Counted from the stretch's first letter, positions 29,898-40,866 are shown. The stretch: DNA of 64,000 nucleotides from Paraneptunicella aestuarii (GCF_019900845.1 NZ_CP074570.1:372001-436000), one strand, 5' to 3'. Program-made: numbers and translations. Notes: generated by a model from the sequence alone, not told the origin.

Positions 29898-31344
29898 TTT
29901 CGTTGAACAACATCTTATTCAGGAGTCTGGATTGCAGTCTTCTGATCTGCAAGACATTCTGGGTTTAATCTATCAGCATGACACCGATTTTGCGGATTTG
30001 TTTTTCCAGTCTAGCCAGCACGAGGTTTGGGTGTTGGAAGACGGTATCATTCGTGAAGGTAGTTATAACATTGAACGCGGTGTCGGCGTTCGAGCGGTAA
30101 GTGGAGAGAAGACGGGATTCGCCTATTCCGATGTTATTACTCGACAGGCATTGGAAGAGTCTGCGAAGGCGGCTCGGAGCATTGCTCGTTTGGGCGGGCA
30201 GCATAAAGTGAAGCCTTTCGCAGGTAAACATGCACAGGAGCCTGCAACAAAGCACTACGGGCAAGATAATCCACTATTGGGTATGGTGGAAAATGACAAA
30301 ATCCAAATGCTTCGTGCAGTTGATGCTTATATTCGTAATAAAGAAAAGGATGCTATTCAGGTGGTTGTTAGCCTGACAGGCGTCTATGAAGAAGTGTTGG
30401 TGGCGGCAACTGATGGCACCTATAGTACAGATGTTCGTCCTTTGACACGTTTGAATTGTTCAGTGGTTATTGAGCGTAATGGCAAGCGAGAAAGAGGTAG
30501 TGCTGGAGCTGGTGGGCGTACAGGATATCAGTTCTTTCAAGAGCTGATTGGTGGTGTGCCACGTTATCAAACTTTGGCTGATGAAGCCTTGCATGTCGCG
30601 AATGTGAATCTGGAAGCCGTTGATGCACCTGCGGGCGTTATGCCTGTTGTGCTTGGCAATGGCTGGCCGGGCGTACTGTTACATGAAGCGGTTGGTCATG
30701 GTTTGGAAGGTGATTTTAACCGTAAAGGTGCTTCCACATTCAGCGGACGCATCGGTCAGCAAGTGGCGGCTAAGGGCTGCACCGTTGTTGATGACGGAAC
30801 TATTGGAGCTAATCGGGGCTCAGTTAACATCGACGATGAAGGTACACCTGGGCAGTACAATGTTCTGATCGAAAATGGTGTGCTTAAAGGCTACATGCAG
30901 GACAAGATGAATGCTCGTCTGATGGGAACCAAAGTCACTGGAAATGGACGTAGGGAGTCTTATGCGCATTTACCTATGCCCAGAATGACAACGACGTACA
31001 TGCTACCTGGAGAGTATGAGCCGGAAGAGATTATCGCCAGTGTGAAAAAGGGCATTTATGCGCCTAATTTTGGTGGTGGTCAGGTTGATATTACGTCCGG
31101 TAAATTCGTGTTTTCTACCGCTGAAGCTTACCTGATTGAAAATGGCAAGATCACCGCGCCAGTTAAAGGAGCGACCTTGATTGGTAACGGGCCGGAAGTG
31201 ATGCAGAAAATTTCCATGTTGGGAAATGACTTAAAGATGGATCCCGGTGTTGGCATTTGTGGTAAAGATGGTCAGAGTATTCCTGTTGGTATTGGTCAAC
31301 CTACCGTTAAAGTGGATGAGCTGACGGTTGGTGGCACAGCCTAG
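29890..31344 (+). CDS. tldD: metalloprotease TldD
   Basis: A 484-residue protein from TTG 29890, chosen because AGGAG lies 5 bases upstream and the length then fits E. coli TldD (481). The HEAVGH zinc motif is near residue 265. With PmbA (TldE) it forms the heterodimeric protease that matures microcin B17 and degrades CcdA in E. coli. The partner gene is about 5 kb downstream (36617) rather than adjacent. Confidence 0.96.
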   Translation: MSNFVEQHLIQESGLQSSDLQDILGLIYQHDTDFADLFFQSSQHEVWVLEDGIIREGSYNIERGVGVRAVSGEKTGFAYSDVITRQALEESAKAARSIARLGGQHKVKPFAGKHAQEPATKHYGQDNPLLGMVENDKIQMLRAVDAYIRNKEKDAIQVVVSLTGVYEEVLVAATDGTYSTDVRPLTRLNCSVVIERNGKRERGSAGAGGRTGYQFFQELIGGVPRYQTLADEALHVANVNLEAVDAPAGVMPVVLGNGWPGVLLHEAVGHGLEGDFNRKGASTFSGRIGQQVAAKGCTVVDDGTIGANRGSVNIDDEGTPGQYNVLIENGVLKGYMQDKMNARLMGTKVTGNGRRESYAHLPMPRMTTTYMLPGEYEPEEIIASVKKGIYAPNFGGGQVDITSGKFVFSTAEAYLIENGKITAPVKGATLIGNGPEVMQKISMLGNDLKMDPGVGICGKDGQSIPVGIGQPTVKVDELTVGGTA

Positions 31345-31395
31345 ATTTTTAAATCATACACCAAAGATTAACAGGCTCTAGAGCCTGATTATTTC

Positions 31396-31425
31396 AAAAG
31401 CCACCTTTATGTCAGGTGGCTTTTT
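31396..31425 (+). terminator. intrinsic terminator after tldD
   Basis: AAAAGCCACCT pairs with AGGTGGCTTTT around a 7-base loop and is followed by T5. It ends the yhdP-nit-tldD unit. The next 200 bases, up to the chemoreceptor gene, are AT-rich and hold no gene I can see. Confidence 0.88.
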
Positions 31426-31644
31426 GTATCCGACCTTTATCTCAGCCATTTATGGTTTTTATTTTGTGGTTTTTATGAAATCTCAGGGTTTCTGATCATT
31501 TTCACTTCTTTAATATTCAACGGTAAATTTATTACCTATTCTTAATTGTTCTGAACCTATATCAATATCCCGTTAATTAGACCGGATCAATGTGAATTCT
31601 TGTCTTATACTGAAATCATGTCTTGCAGGTTAGCTAAGTTTGTG

Positions 31645-33336
31645 ATGGCTGAAGAAAATAAGAGCATTGGAATTCTCCCAACAGTGGTAATTATTGCGGT
31701 CATAGCTGTGTCAGCTGGTGGTCTGGTTGGATTTGTTCTGGATGATTCTCCCGGATGGATGGTCGGTGTTGTTAGTGTGATACTCGGCTTATGTATTAGC
31801 TTAATACCTATCTATAGCCGCTTCCTGAAGCCTTTATCTGAAGTTGCACCAGTGATGTTACAAGGGTTTCAAGACTTTAAACCTTATAGTCAGGACAAAG
31901 AACGGTCTGCTGGCGTTTATGCGCCAATGATGGCATCTGCTCGAAATTGCCTGAGTAGTTTTTCTACGGCAGCTCAAAATCTTGTGAAGGATGGAGACAC
32001 TCTGTCTGTTGGCGCGGCCAAGGTGTCCCATTTCGTTGATGGTTTAAAGGTGACTATTAATGATCAGGTCAGAATGGTGACTCAAATCGCCGCAGCGGCA
32101 GAGGAAATTAATCAGACTTCAGATCATGTTGGCGTGAGCGCTAAAGAAGCCATGCAGGCTGCCAGTGATACACGCGAGAACTGTGCCAAGGGGCAGGAAG
32201 TGTTAAGGCGTACCATTAGTGAAATCAATAAAGTCAGCGACAACGTAGCTGTTACTTCTGAACAGATTGCTTCATTGAAGAAGATGTCTGAACAAATTCA
32301 GGGTATTACCCAAGTTGTAAACAATGTTGCAGAGCAAACTAACTTATTGGCTCTGAACGCAGCCATTGAAGCCGCTCGTGCCGGAGAGCATGGAAGAGGT
32401 TTTGCGGTCGTAGCTGATGAAGTCAGGCAGCTGGCAACCAAGACTACGGCAGCGACCAGTGATATTAGCCATATGCTGGATGAAATGGAAAAAGGCACCC
32501 TGAGTTCTGTAAAAATTATGCAAGAACTGTCGGGGAATGTTAACCAGGCAGTGTCTACCACCAATGAAATCAATAGTACCTTTGAGAGTATTATCGATAA
32601 GGCGGGGCAGTCAGAATATAAGATTCAACATATTGCTGAATCGTTGGAGTCGCATATTGCTGCCACCAGCGAAATTTCCAGTTCTATTCATCATATTCAG
32701 GAAACGTTAGAAGAAACCGAAAAAAAGGCACAGGTTTCAAAAGATCAGGCTGCGTTTTTGGCCAAAGTAGCTGAAAACATATACGAATACCTATCCCCTT
32801 TTAATCTGGATACGGTTCATGATCGTATGAAAGGCATTTTGTTCGATTTATCCAGAGCCTTCGAGCGCGAATTTAACCGCGCGATTGCCAATGGTGAAAT
32901 TACCGAGCAAAAGCTATTTGACCAAAATTACAAACGGATCCCCAATACGGATCCACCCAAGTATCACAGTGCCTACGATGATTATACCGACAGAGTTTTC
33001 CCCGGTATCCAGGAAAAGGCTTTAGCGGATTTTCCCGATTTAATTTACGCGGCGGCGTTGGCAAGAGATGGCTATTCTCCTACGCACAATAAGAAGTTTT
33101 CTCAGCCATTAACGGGCGATTACGAGAAAGACATGATTAATAACCGCACCAAACGTATTTTTAAAGATCCGTTTGCTGTGCGGGTTTGTCAAAGCACAAA
33201 GCCGTTTTTGCTGATTACCTATACGCGAGATACAGGGCAAACATTCCATGACTTGTCTGCACCTATTTATTTGAACAATAAGCATTGGGGAGCCATTCGG
33301 ATTGGCTATGCAGCGCGTGAAGATAAGATGAAGTAG
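31645..33336 (+). CDS. methyl-accepting chemotaxis protein with C-terminal sensor-like domain
   Basis: About 563 residues from ATG 31645 (an upstream TTG at 31600 is also open). Two hydrophobic segments (about residues 8-52) are separated by only a few residues, so there is almost no periplasmic domain. The cytoplasmic signalling domain contains the highly conserved hairpin tip [20 protein letters not shown]. About 170 residues after the coiled coil form a globular domain with [20 protein letters not shown] and [10 protein letters not shown], reminiscent of Cache/PAS folds. The receptor therefore probably senses a cytoplasmic cue. The start is not certain because no strong Shine-Dalgarno is seen. 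Confidence 0.88.
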   Translation: MAEENKSIGILPTVVIIAVIAVSAGGLVGFVLDDSPGWMVGVVSVILGLCISLIPIYSRFLKPLSEVAPVMLQGFQDFKPYSQDKERSAGVYAPMMASARNCLSSFSTAAQNLVKDGDTLSVGAAKVSHFVDGLKVTINDQVRMVTQIAAAAEEINQTSDHVGVSAKEAMQAASDTRENCAKGQEVLRRTISEINKVSDNVAVTSEQIASLKKMSEQIQGITQVVNNVAEQTNLLALNAAIEAARAGEHGRGFAVVADEVRQLATKTTAATSDISHMLDEMEKGTLSSVKIMQELSGNVNQAVSTTNEINSTFESIIDKAGQSEYKIQHIAESLESHIAATSEISSSIHHIQETLEETEKKAQVSKDQAAFLAKVAENIYEYLSPFNLDTVHDRMKGILFDLSRAFEREFNRAIANGEITEQKLFDQNYKRIPNTDPPKYHSAYDDYTDRVFPGIQEKALADFPDLIYAAALARDGYSPTHNKKFSQPLTGDYEKDMINNRTKRIFKDPFAVRVCQSTKPFLLITYTRDTGQTFHDLSAPIYLNNKHWGAIRIGYAAREDKMK

Positions 33337-33365
33337 TGCATACTCGCATCAACCTTCTCCTTCAA

Positions 33366-33418
33366 GGGGAGGGGCTAATTTCTCTATTCGCCATGCTGGT
33401 GAATGTCAGCCTCTCCCC
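33366..33418. repeat. imperfect inverted repeat GGGGAGGGGCT / AGCCTCTCCCC
   Basis: Two 11-bp arms with one mismatch are separated by 31 bases, between the convergent chemoreceptor and Ig-like genes. It could be a dispersed intergenic repeat or part of transcription termination. No T tract follows it. Confidence 0.45.
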
Positions 33419-33434
33419 AAGCGCTGAAAAATAC

Positions 33435-33462
33435 AAAAAGCCCTGAAATAAGTTCAGGGCTT
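33435..33462 (-). terminator. terminator between convergent genes
   Basis: AAGCCCTGAA and TTCAGGGCTT form a 10-bp stem with a 5-base loop. On the minus strand it is followed by TTTTTG, so it ends the lipoprotein gene. It may also serve the chemoreceptor gene. Confidence 0.8.
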
Positions 33463-33491
33463 AAGTGATAGTGTTTCTATCCGTGAGGGGA

Positions 33492-36011
33492 CTAGGGATC
33501 CAAAGTGACCTTAAAACTCACTTCTGTTTGATTTCCTCTTGGGGTTTGGATGCGATATCGGTACTGCACCTCACCCGGGGTTGTATTGGTAATATTATCC
33601 AGAGTCGTTGTACTTCCAGGGACTCTTGAATCTTCGCGACGTGTAGAGTTAGATACCCTGTCAATAATCAGTTCAACGTTACCTGTTTGAGTGTTAATAA
33701 TGCCTACTTCTGTACCAGAGGGCATGACTTGCTCTGCGGTATCATAGTAAACCAGTGTAAGATCGGAGGTTTCGCCATTTGCGAGCGTTAACTTGTTTGG
33801 TGAATTAATATCGGGATCATTATCAAAGACCACATTATTAATGTTACCAACATCACCGTTATACACTCTCCAATAAGCCGATGAGCTACTCATCACTATC
33901 ACTAGAGATTTACGCACATGTAAGGTTGTGCCTTCTTCCTGACCGCAAAGTGTAGCTGATTGACACTGAGGCCCATTAAACAAACCGTCGGCTTCGTTGA
34001 ATGTGAGGTCACTGTTGTAGTCAATAAAGAGTTCCGATGGATCTTTTACGCCGTTTTCATTATCGTCACGCCAGGCTTCTGAATGATCCACAAAACCTGT
34101 TTGAGCTGGTGTTGATACGGCTAATCCATTGTCGTTTCCATCCGAGATGGGGCCGCCATCATTGTCGTCAAAGATATTGTTACCATTGGAGTCAATGAGC
34201 GTTTCATGCCCTATGGCTGTTGCCAAAATAGTGATGCGGTGATCACTGGGGCGAGGGTTTGAAGATGTCCAGGTAACGCTACATGTACCGGTATTTGGTA
34301 ATGTGGGGTCAATATCCCCATTGGCATCTTCTCCTGTAACACAGCTAGGTTCTATCGTTCCACCTTCGGTTGTAAAGCTGACGGTTGTGCCGTTAGGTAC
34401 GGGGTTGTTAAAGCTGTCCGCTAATCTGGCTACAATGATTGCTGTTGTGCCATCAACATTGAAGGCTTCTGCGTTTAATAGAGAGGAAGATAAGCTGAAA
34501 CTGTTTTGATCGGGCAGACCTGTGTTGACAGATAACAAATCTGACTGCGTGCGGATAATTTCTCCGTCAGCGCCCTCGGTACTCGCCGTTACTCGCACTG
34601 CAGTTGGTACGTTACCAGCACTGACTCGAGTGCTTACCTGACCCTGTGAATTCGTTAAACCTGAGAGGGGCTCAATACTTAATCCACCGGTACTGGTGTT
34701 TAAAGCGAAACTGACTTCCTGCTGTGCTAACGGATTCCCAAGTTCACCATTTACCTGAAAGGTTAGAGTAGATATTGATTGGCTGTTTTGCCCGCCAGTG
34801 CCTTGCAAAACAATTTCACTAGGTGCGGCGGAAACAAATGAAATTGAACCTATTCCTTCTGGCTGAATGGTAAGGGCGCGGTTGATGGTGAAAGTGGTGT
34901 TGTTGATCACAACTGAGGCAATAACCTGGTCGGAATTGCCGGTACTACCTGCACAGCTAATGTCTTCATAAGTGGCAGATGCGACACCGTTGATGGTTGT
35001 CACAACGGCATCAATGGTTGCTTGTCCACTGCTGACACAATTGGAGGTGAAACTAACAGGGGTGGGTGTTTGAATTCGTTGCCCGGTTTCATTAACCAAT
35101 GCAACTGAAAAGCCTGCTGTCGCGCCTGCGCTGATAATGACATTACCGTCGCTGTTTTCAGCCGTTGAACCAATGCTGCCTTCAACAAACTGTCCATTGT
35201 TATTGATATAGCCAAACAAGGTTTCGCCTTCATCAACAATGGTGTCTGCTGCTTGAATTTCAAAATTAATGGCATCGCTAATTGATAGGTTGTTCACTGT
35301 CACATTAGCTTGTGCGGTAAAGGCTCCTAAGTCTGTCGAGGCTGTTTCCAAGGTGACTTGAGTAATACCATTAGCGTTGGTTAACCCTGAGTCTGGTGTT
35401 AAGGTTGGGCCGTTTCCTGATACTGAAAAGCTAACAATAGAATCCATTACAGGTTCGTTGTTAGAGTTCAGGAGCTTGGCCTGTAGCTGCACTTCTTCGC
35501 CTGCTTTAAAACGACTTACAGGCTCGCCATTTTTATAAATATTGATATCTAATTGGGGATTTGGGTCTTCTGTAAAGGGCAGGGAGATATATTCATAGCT
35601 TGCGCTGTCTGTCAGCTCACCATAGGTCGCGGTTAAGGTTGTTGCCCCAATCTCCAAATTGGGATTGGTGATCCTGACTTCTGCAATGCCACTGCTATTC
35701 GTTAATGCGGTAGCAGTGGATAAGCCTCCTAATTGAGAAGCTGTCGCAAAATTGACCACTTCATTGTTCAGTGCTGCGTTGTCACTGGTGAGTGTGGCTC
35801 TAACACATAGGCTCTCATCTGCGTCGAAGCTGGCTGTGACCACTTCTTGGCACTGACTGTTTAAAATATTCAGTTCAAGCGCAACAACGGGGGGAGTATC
35901 ACCACCACCATTAAAAGGATCCGAACCATTTGCTCCCGAGGTTCCACCACCACATCCGGTCAGGCTGAAAATGCCTAGTGCGCCGAATAATAAGACTGAC
36001 AGTCTTTTCAT
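33492..36011 (-). CDS. surface lipoprotein with tandem bacterial Ig-like (Big_1-type) domains
   Basis: An 839-residue lipoprotein with lipobox L17-T-G-C20 followed by a Gly/Ser-rich tether. About five to six repeated Ig-like units follow, marked by patterns such as PVSFTS, TVSFTTEGG and NANGITQVTLET, as in intimin/invasin-type stalks. A segment near residues 600-700 has Asp/Asn-rich loops (DSNGNNIFDDNDGG, DDNENGVKDPSE) that look like Ca2+-binding dockerin or TSP3-type loops. It is probably a cell-surface or periplasmic adhesin-like stalk; no catalytic domain is seen. It stands upstream of, and in the same direction as, no obvious partner. Confidence 0.82.
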   Translation of the reverse strand: MKRLSVLLFGALGIFSLTGCGGGTSGANGSDPFNGGGDTPPVVALELNILNSQCQEVVTASFDADESLCVRATLTSDNAALNNEVVNFATASQLGGLSTATALTNSSGIAEVRITNPNLEIGATTLTATYGELTDSASYEYISLPFTEDPNPQLDINIYKNGEPVSRFKAGEEVQLQAKLLNSNNEPVMDSIVSFSVSGNGPTLTPDSGLTNANGITQVTLETASTDLGAFTAQANVTVNNLSISDAINFEIQAADTIVDEGETLFGYINNNGQFVEGSIGSTAENSDGNVIISAGATAGFSVALVNETGQRIQTPTPVSFTSNCVSSGQATIDAVVTTINGVASATYEDISCAGSTGNSDQVIASVVINNTTFTINRALTIQPEGIGSISFVSAAPSEIVLQGTGGQNSQSISTLTFQVNGELGNPLAQQEVSFALNTSTGGLSIEPLSGLTNSQGQVSTRVSAGNVPTAVRVTASTEGADGEIIRTQSDLLSVNTGLPDQNSFSLSSSLLNAEAFNVDGTTAIIVARLADSFNNPVPNGTTVSFTTEGGTIEPSCVTGEDANGDIDPTLPNTGTCSVTWTSSNPRPSDHRITILATAIGHETLIDSNGNNIFDDNDGGPISDGNDNGLAVSTPAQTGFVDHSEAWRDDNENGVKDPSELFIDYNSDLTFNEADGLFNGPQCQSATLCGQEEGTTLHVRKSLVIVMSSSSAYWRVYNGDVGNINNVVFDNDPDINSPNKLTLANGETSDLTLVYYDTAEQVMPSGTEVGIINTQTGNVELIIDRVSNSTRREDSRVPGSTTTLDNITNTTPGEVQYRYRIQTPRGNQTEVSFKVTLDP

Positions 36012-36013
36012 TG

Positions 36014-36532
36014 TTATTCCTTATCTAATTCCGATCGTAAATATTTAAACAACTCTCTTGCTGCTGTAGGCGGTTTTCCCTGCTCTTGTTCTTTCTTGGC
36101 CTGACGTAAAAACTGTCTAAGCTTTTGTCTTTCCAGACCAGGGTGCTCTTCAAGTGTAGCTTGAATGGCCGAATCACCTTCAGATAAAAGTTTATCTCGC
36201 AGAATTTCCAATTTGTGAAAACGCACATTGGCAAGTTGATGATGGTTCTTCAATTTGTTTAATGCGTCATTGATTGGATCTAAATCGCGGCTACGAAGTA
36301 ACTTGCCAATAAATTGCAGTTGGCGACGATAGCCTTCTTTTTTCTTATTGATATCGCGCGCTAAAATAATCGCCTTGCTTAATTCTTCATCAAGAGGAAT
36401 TTTCGCTAACGCTGCACTACCCAGGTTAACCAGTTCTTCCCCAATCTTCTGAATAGCGTGCATTTCTCGTTTTAGTTGGCTCTTGCTTTTTAACTCTTCG
36501 TTAAGTTCGTCGTGTTCTTCATCGAAACTCAT
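36014..36532 (-). CDS. darP: ribosome-associated protein DarP (YjgA)
   Basis: A 172-residue, highly charged alpha-helical protein with SKSQLKREMHAIQKIGEEL near the N-terminus, the DUF615 signature. DarP/YjgA associates with the 50S subunit and aids its late assembly. It is divergent from pmbA, as in E. coli. The Ig-like lipoprotein gene starts 2 bases after its stop, so the two may be co-transcribed. Confidence 0.94.
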   Translation of the reverse strand: MSFDEEHDELNEELKSKSQLKREMHAIQKIGEELVNLGSAALAKIPLDEELSKAIILARDINKKKEGYRRQLQFIGKLLRSRDLDPINDALNKLKNHHQLANVRFHKLEILRDKLLSEGDSAIQATLEEHPGLERQKLRQFLRQAKKEQEQGKPPTAARELFKYLRSELDKE

Positions 36533-36616
36533 AGTAATTCAACATCCACCTTTTAGGTTTTAATGATAAGATTGTAACCATAGCCAGTGCCTTATAATAG
36601 CGAGAAACATAGATTT

Positions 36617-37951
36617 ATGCAGGTGGACAAACAAATACCGGAAATCCAGAGCATTGTTGCTGAAGTTTTAGCCATGGCGAAAGCAAAAGGGGCGACTCAG
36701 GCTGAAGCGAGTATGAGCAAAGTGCAGGGAATTTCTGTCAGTACACGTATGCAAGAAGTAGAAACCATCGAATTTAACAATGATGGTGGATTAGGCATCA
36801 GTGTTTATGTGGGATCCCGAAAAGGGAGTGCATCTACGGCCGATTTGAGCAAAGACGGCTTGGCTTTGACGGTCGAAAAAGCCATTCAAATTGCCAAGTA
36901 TACCAATGAAGACAAGTATACCGGTTTGGCTGATGCCGAAATGATGATAGAAAATCCAATTGATCTGGAACTTTACTATCCTCAGGAAATGGACACACAA
37001 CAAGGTGTGCAGTTAGCGATTGCGGCAGAGCAAGCGGCTTTTGAAGTTGACCCTGACCGAATTAAGAACTCTGACGGTAGTTCTTACAATATGAACGTAG
37101 GTGCTCGGGTTTATGGTAATAGTCATGGTGTTAACGTAGGTTTTCCGAGTAGTCGATATAGTCTTAATTGTGTGATGATCGCTCAGGAAAACGGTGAAAT
37201 GCAGCGTGACTATGCCTATACCGTTGCGCGTGATTTTGCGGGTTTGAAAACGCCAGCCGAAGTGGGTGTTGAGTCAGCCAAAAATGCTTTGAGTCGATTG
37301 GGTGGTCGCAAGTTAAACACAATGAATGTACCGGTTCTGTTTCATCGTGAGTTGGCATCCAGCCTGTTTGGGCATTTTATCAGCGCCATTAGCGGTGGCA
37401 GCTTATACCGTAAATCTTCTTTTTTGATGGATAGCTTGGGAACAAAAGTGTTGCCTGACTGGATGAACATCTATGAGCGACCGTTGATCAAAAAAGGTTT
37501 GGCGAGTAGTTCGTTCGACAATGAAGGCGTGCGCACAGAGGACATGGATATTGTCACTGGTGGTATTTTGAATCATTACTTGTTAACCAGCTATTCTGGT
37601 CGCCGTTTGGGTATGCAAACCAATGGGCATGCTGGTGGTATTCATAACTGGTTGATTCAAGACACCGGACAGAGTGACGAAGAGTTATTGCGCATGATGG
37701 ACAAAGGTGTACTGGTGACTGAGCTCATGGGACACGGTGTTAATACGGTCACGGGTGATTACTCTCGTGGCGCAGCTGGCTTCTGGGTTGAGAACGGACA
37801 GATTCAGTATCCGGTTCATGAAATTACGATAGCCGGGAACTTGAAGGATATGCTTTTAGATATTCAAGCCATTGGCGCTGTTCCTGAAACCAGAGGCAGT
37901 GTTCAGACGGGGTCTATTTTGCTTGGTAATATGGCGATTGCCGGAAATTAG
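36617..37951 (+). CDS. pmbA: metalloprotease subunit PmbA (TldE)
   Basis: A 444-residue protein from ATG 36617; upstream in-frame codons from 36587 are less likely given the family length of about 450. It is homologous to TldD but lacks the HExxxH motif, as expected for the non-catalytic subunit. ELMGHGVNTVTGDYSRGAAG is the conserved C-terminal motif. It works with TldD, encoded at 29890. Confidence 0.96.
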   Translation: MQVDKQIPEIQSIVAEVLAMAKAKGATQAEASMSKVQGISVSTRMQEVETIEFNNDGGLGISVYVGSRKGSASTADLSKDGLALTVEKAIQIAKYTNEDKYTGLADAEMMIENPIDLELYYPQEMDTQQGVQLAIAAEQAAFEVDPDRIKNSDGSSYNMNVGARVYGNSHGVNVGFPSSRYSLNCVMIAQENGEMQRDYAYTVARDFAGLKTPAEVGVESAKNALSRLGGRKLNTMNVPVLFHRELASSLFGHFISAISGGSLYRKSSFLMDSLGTKVLPDWMNIYERPLIKKGLASSSFDNEGVRTEDMDIVTGGILNHYLLTSYSGRRLGMQTNGHAGGIHNWLIQDTGQSDEELLRMMDKGVLVTELMGHGVNTVTGDYSRGAAGFWVENGQIQYPVHEITIAGNLKDMLLDIQAIGAVPETRGSVQTGSILLGNMAIAGN

Positions 37952-37970
37952 TAGAAATTTAAGTCCATAA

Positions 37971-37998
37971 AAAAGGAGCACTTAATGTGCTCCTTTTT
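37971..37998. terminator. bidirectional terminator between pmbA and arcA
   Basis: AAAAGGAGCAC and GTGCTCCTTTT flank a 5-base loop, with A and T tracts on either side. It can serve both convergent genes. Confidence 0.88.
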
Positions 37999-38034
37999 AG
38001 TGTCTAGAATCGATTTTTCAGATCGTCGAATCAA

Positions 38035-38739
38035 TTAATCGACTGATCCGCAAAAACGGTAGCCTTCACCGTGAATGGTTACAATCAAATCTGTACCAGA
38101 AGGGTGAGATTCGAAATGTTTACGTATACGGCGAATAGTGACGTCTACGGTTCTGTCGTTAGAGCGTAATTCACGTCCAGTCATTTCCTGGATTAACTGT
38201 TCTCTGGTCAGGATCTTGCCTGGGTTGCTCAAGAAAAGGTGTAACGCTCTAAATTCGCTACGCGGCAAGCGGAACTCTGTACCTGATGGAGAAATCAGGC
38301 TACGGCTGTCTCCATCCAACACCCAGCCGTTAAAGCTGACTTTGCTGGGAAGATCTTCATCATCGTTGCTATGTAATGTGCGCGACAGCAAGTTGCGAGC
38401 ACGAATGGTTAATTCTCTTGGATTGAAAGGCTTGGTTAGATAATCGTCGGCACCAATTTCTAATCCCAAAATACGATCAACGTCGTTATCACGGCCTGTC
38501 AGGAATATGAGCCCGACGCTTTTCTTGTCTCTGACTTCACGCGCAAGGATAAGCCCGTTTTTACCAGGCAGATTAATATCCATAATGACGAGGCTAATAT
38601 TATGATTCTCGAAAATGTCGTGCATTTCTTCGCCATTCTCGGCTTCATGTACTGTATAGCCTTCTGCTTCAAACAGGCTACGTAATGTGGTACGTGTTAC
38701 AACCTCATCTTCCACAATGAGCACGTTTGGAGTTTGCAT
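38035..38739 (-). CDS. arcA: response regulator ArcA
   Basis: A 234-residue OmpR-family regulator that begins [12 protein letters not shown], as in E. coli ArcA. Phosphoacceptor D54 lies in IMDINLPGK, and the conserved Lys is in [11 protein letters not shown]. The C-terminal winged helix contains [18 protein letters not shown] 38739 is preferred over GTG 38748 because it fits E. coli ArcA and leaves better spacing to AGGTG. It controls the aerobic/anaerobic switch. The 298-base upstream region probably contains its promoter; no clear operator was resolved. Confidence 0.97.
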   Translation of the reverse strand: MQTPNVLIVEDEVVTRTTLRSLFEAEGYTVHEAENGEEMHDIFENHNISLVIMDINLPGKNGLILAREVRDKKSVGLIFLTGRDNDVDRILGLEIGADDYLTKPFNPRELTIRARNLLSRTLHSNDDEDLPSKVSFNGWVLDGDSRSLISPSGTEFRLPRSEFRALHLFLSNPGKILTREQLIQEMTGRELRSNDRTVDVTIRRIRKHFESHPSGTDLIVTIHGEGYRFCGSVD

Positions 38740-39037
38740 AATACTCACCTTTCTTCTCGTCTATTATTGGTGTCTACAATCTTTACTGTGGTTATCTTGC
38801 TACTTTTGCTTGCAACTATGTAGCGATATAACTTTTTAAGCTGACATTGGCTTCCCTGGTCGGCTTTTTGCCTGAATTATCTTAAGAGTAGGCGACTCGT
38901 TTAAGTAATCCAAAAAATTTTGCTAATTCAACCACCTGATATGAGGTAATACTGTGAAATTTCAAGCGTTCACTCAGGTTAAATGATTTGAATTTCGTTA
39001 TAGCAAATTCCAGCTTCTTTTGCGCGGCTTTCTGCTT

Positions 39038-40681
39038 TTATATCCGGTTCAGTTTCTTTTCCGGCTCCACGACATGGATCGGGAACGTAATAACAAACTC
39101 AACCCCTTCGCCTTCTTCACTATTGATAGTAATTGTGCCGTTAAGAGCCTGAGTGACCAAATTGTACACCAGGTGCATTCCCAAGCCACTACCGCCTTGT
39201 CCGCGCTTGGTTGTAACAAACGGGTCAAATATGCGTTTGCGTATTGTCTCCGAAATGCCTCTGCCATCATCTTTATAGTTAATTTGCAGCTCATGATTTT
39301 CATTCAGAGCAACGGTGATATTGATATTACCTTGCTCGATGTCTTCAAAGCCATGTATGACCGAGTTCATAATCAGGTTGATTAAGATCTGATTTAGTGG
39401 CCCGGCTTTCGTTTCGATGGGTTTATCCAAGGCGCATTCAAAATGAATTTGATGTTTGAGCATCTTAAGCCTTGGTTTGAGAGAGAGTAATACTTCATCC
39501 ATTAATTGTGGAAACAGGAATACTCGGTCTATCTCTGATGATTGATCGACAGCAACCTGTTTGAAGCTGGATATCAGTTCTGCTGAGCGGTTTAAATTGC
39601 GATAAATGATATTGAGGTTTTCTTCACCCTCGGTAATGAACTTCTCCAGGCTGCTTGCCTTTAGTGATTTGTTCTCAAAGTCTTCTTTAATTTTTGCTAA
39701 CCTGTCCAACATCATGGTAGATGCCGTAACGCCAAGACCAATTGGCGTATTTACTTCATGCGCAACACCAGCAACCATATCGCCCAAAGATGCCATTTTC
39801 TCGTTTTCGACCATTTGGCGTTGGAACTGATGCAGTTTCTCTAGCGTTTGAATGAGTTCCTGGTTGGCTTCTTTCAGCGCTTGAGTACGTTGATTAACAG
39901 TTTCTTCCAGATTGGTCGCTAAATTACGATACTCTTCTTCTGCCTCTTTTTGAGCCTGAATGTGATCCTGAATTCGGCCAATCATGATATTGAAAGCCCG
40001 GATCAGAATATCTAACTCTCTTACCTGGGTTTTCTTGGCTCGCTGTGAATAGTCCTTGCGTTGCGCGATGATGTGAACAACTTGTACAAGGTTTTCTATT
40101 GGATCTGTGACCATGCGCTGTAAGCGCAAGGTGATAAAGAGACAGATGGTTAATACTGTGGCAATAACCAACAGCATGATAATGGCTGAATTAATTTGCA
40201 GATTATGTAGTGATTCGCCTGACATTCGAACATAGATGTAAGCGATAACATTACCTTCATCTGTGATAGGACGTATGACTTCAATGGTATTGTTTTCATC
40301 CATGACAGGATTGTGGAGTTCTTGAACTCGTTCGTACATCGCCTGTATTGGAGGTTGCCCCGCACGGTTATAACTGGCAAAAAAGCTGATTTCGCCATTG
40401 TCTTCAACGTAGTAAATATGGGCATTAAGAACGTAGTGAGCGGCGTTTAAAACGTTGAGTTTTTCTGTTTCAGCAATCTTATCGCCATTGAGTACACCTT
40501 GCCGAGCGTTTATGCCTAACATGACAGTAAGGGTGGTGGCTCTTTCCAGAAGGTGTTGTTTATAGGTAGTCATTTGAGAATAAAAGAAAATGCCGGATGT
40601 TAAAATCAAGGCAAGCGAAGCTATACCCATCACAACCCAGACGAATAATCTTTTAATGGAGAAAGAACGCATTTTAGACAT
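39038..40681 (-). CDS. sensor histidine kinase
   Basis: A 547-residue membrane kinase. It has transmembrane helices at about residues 13-35 and 164-185, a periplasmic sensor of about 125 residues, and a HAMP domain (about 186-240). A coiled coil (about 240-295) follows, then a dimerisation helix with H308 in VAGVAHEVNTPIG, and a HATPase_c domain with NLIMNSVIHGF, DDGRGI and GQGGSGLGMHLVYNLV. There is no receiver or HPt domain, so it is not ArcB. No response regulator is co-oriented except arcA, 298 bases downstream; pairing with ArcA is possible but not shown. Confidence 0.9.
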   Translation of the reverse strand: MSKMRSFSIKRLFVWVVMGIASLALILTSGIFFYSQMTTYKQHLLERATTLTVMLGINARQGVLNGDKIAETEKLNVLNAAHYVLNAHIYYVEDNGEISFFASYNRAGQPPIQAMYERVQELHNPVMDENNTIEVIRPITDEGNVIAYIYVRMSGESLHNLQINSAIIMLLVIATVLTICLFITLRLQRMVTDPIENLVQVVHIIAQRKDYSQRAKKTQVRELDILIRAFNIMIGRIQDHIQAQKEAEEEYRNLATNLEETVNQRTQALKEANQELIQTLEKLHQFQRQMVENEKMASLGDMVAGVAHEVNTPIGLGVTASTMMLDRLAKIKEDFENKSLKASSLEKFITEGEENLNIIYRNLNRSAELISSFKQVAVDQSSEIDRVFLFPQLMDEVLLSLKPRLKMLKHQIHFECALDKPIETKAGPLNQILINLIMNSVIHGFEDIEQGNINITVALNENHELQINYKDDGRGISETIRKRIFDPFVTTKRGQGGSGLGMHLVYNLVTQALNGTITINSEEGEGVEFVITFPIHVVEPEKKLNRI

Positions 40682-40866
40682 GGGTTCTATCTACTACCCC
40701 TTTCATTTTGGCCTTCGGCGATTAACAGTGCAAAGCAGACATATTGATATAATCTGGAACAAAATGAAACAGAGTAAGATAAATAAGTGAATTTAATAAT
40801 GTATTACCTACTTGAAATTTATCGTCAGGAACTATCGTTTAAAGAGTTTAGGTTAAATATCCAAAA

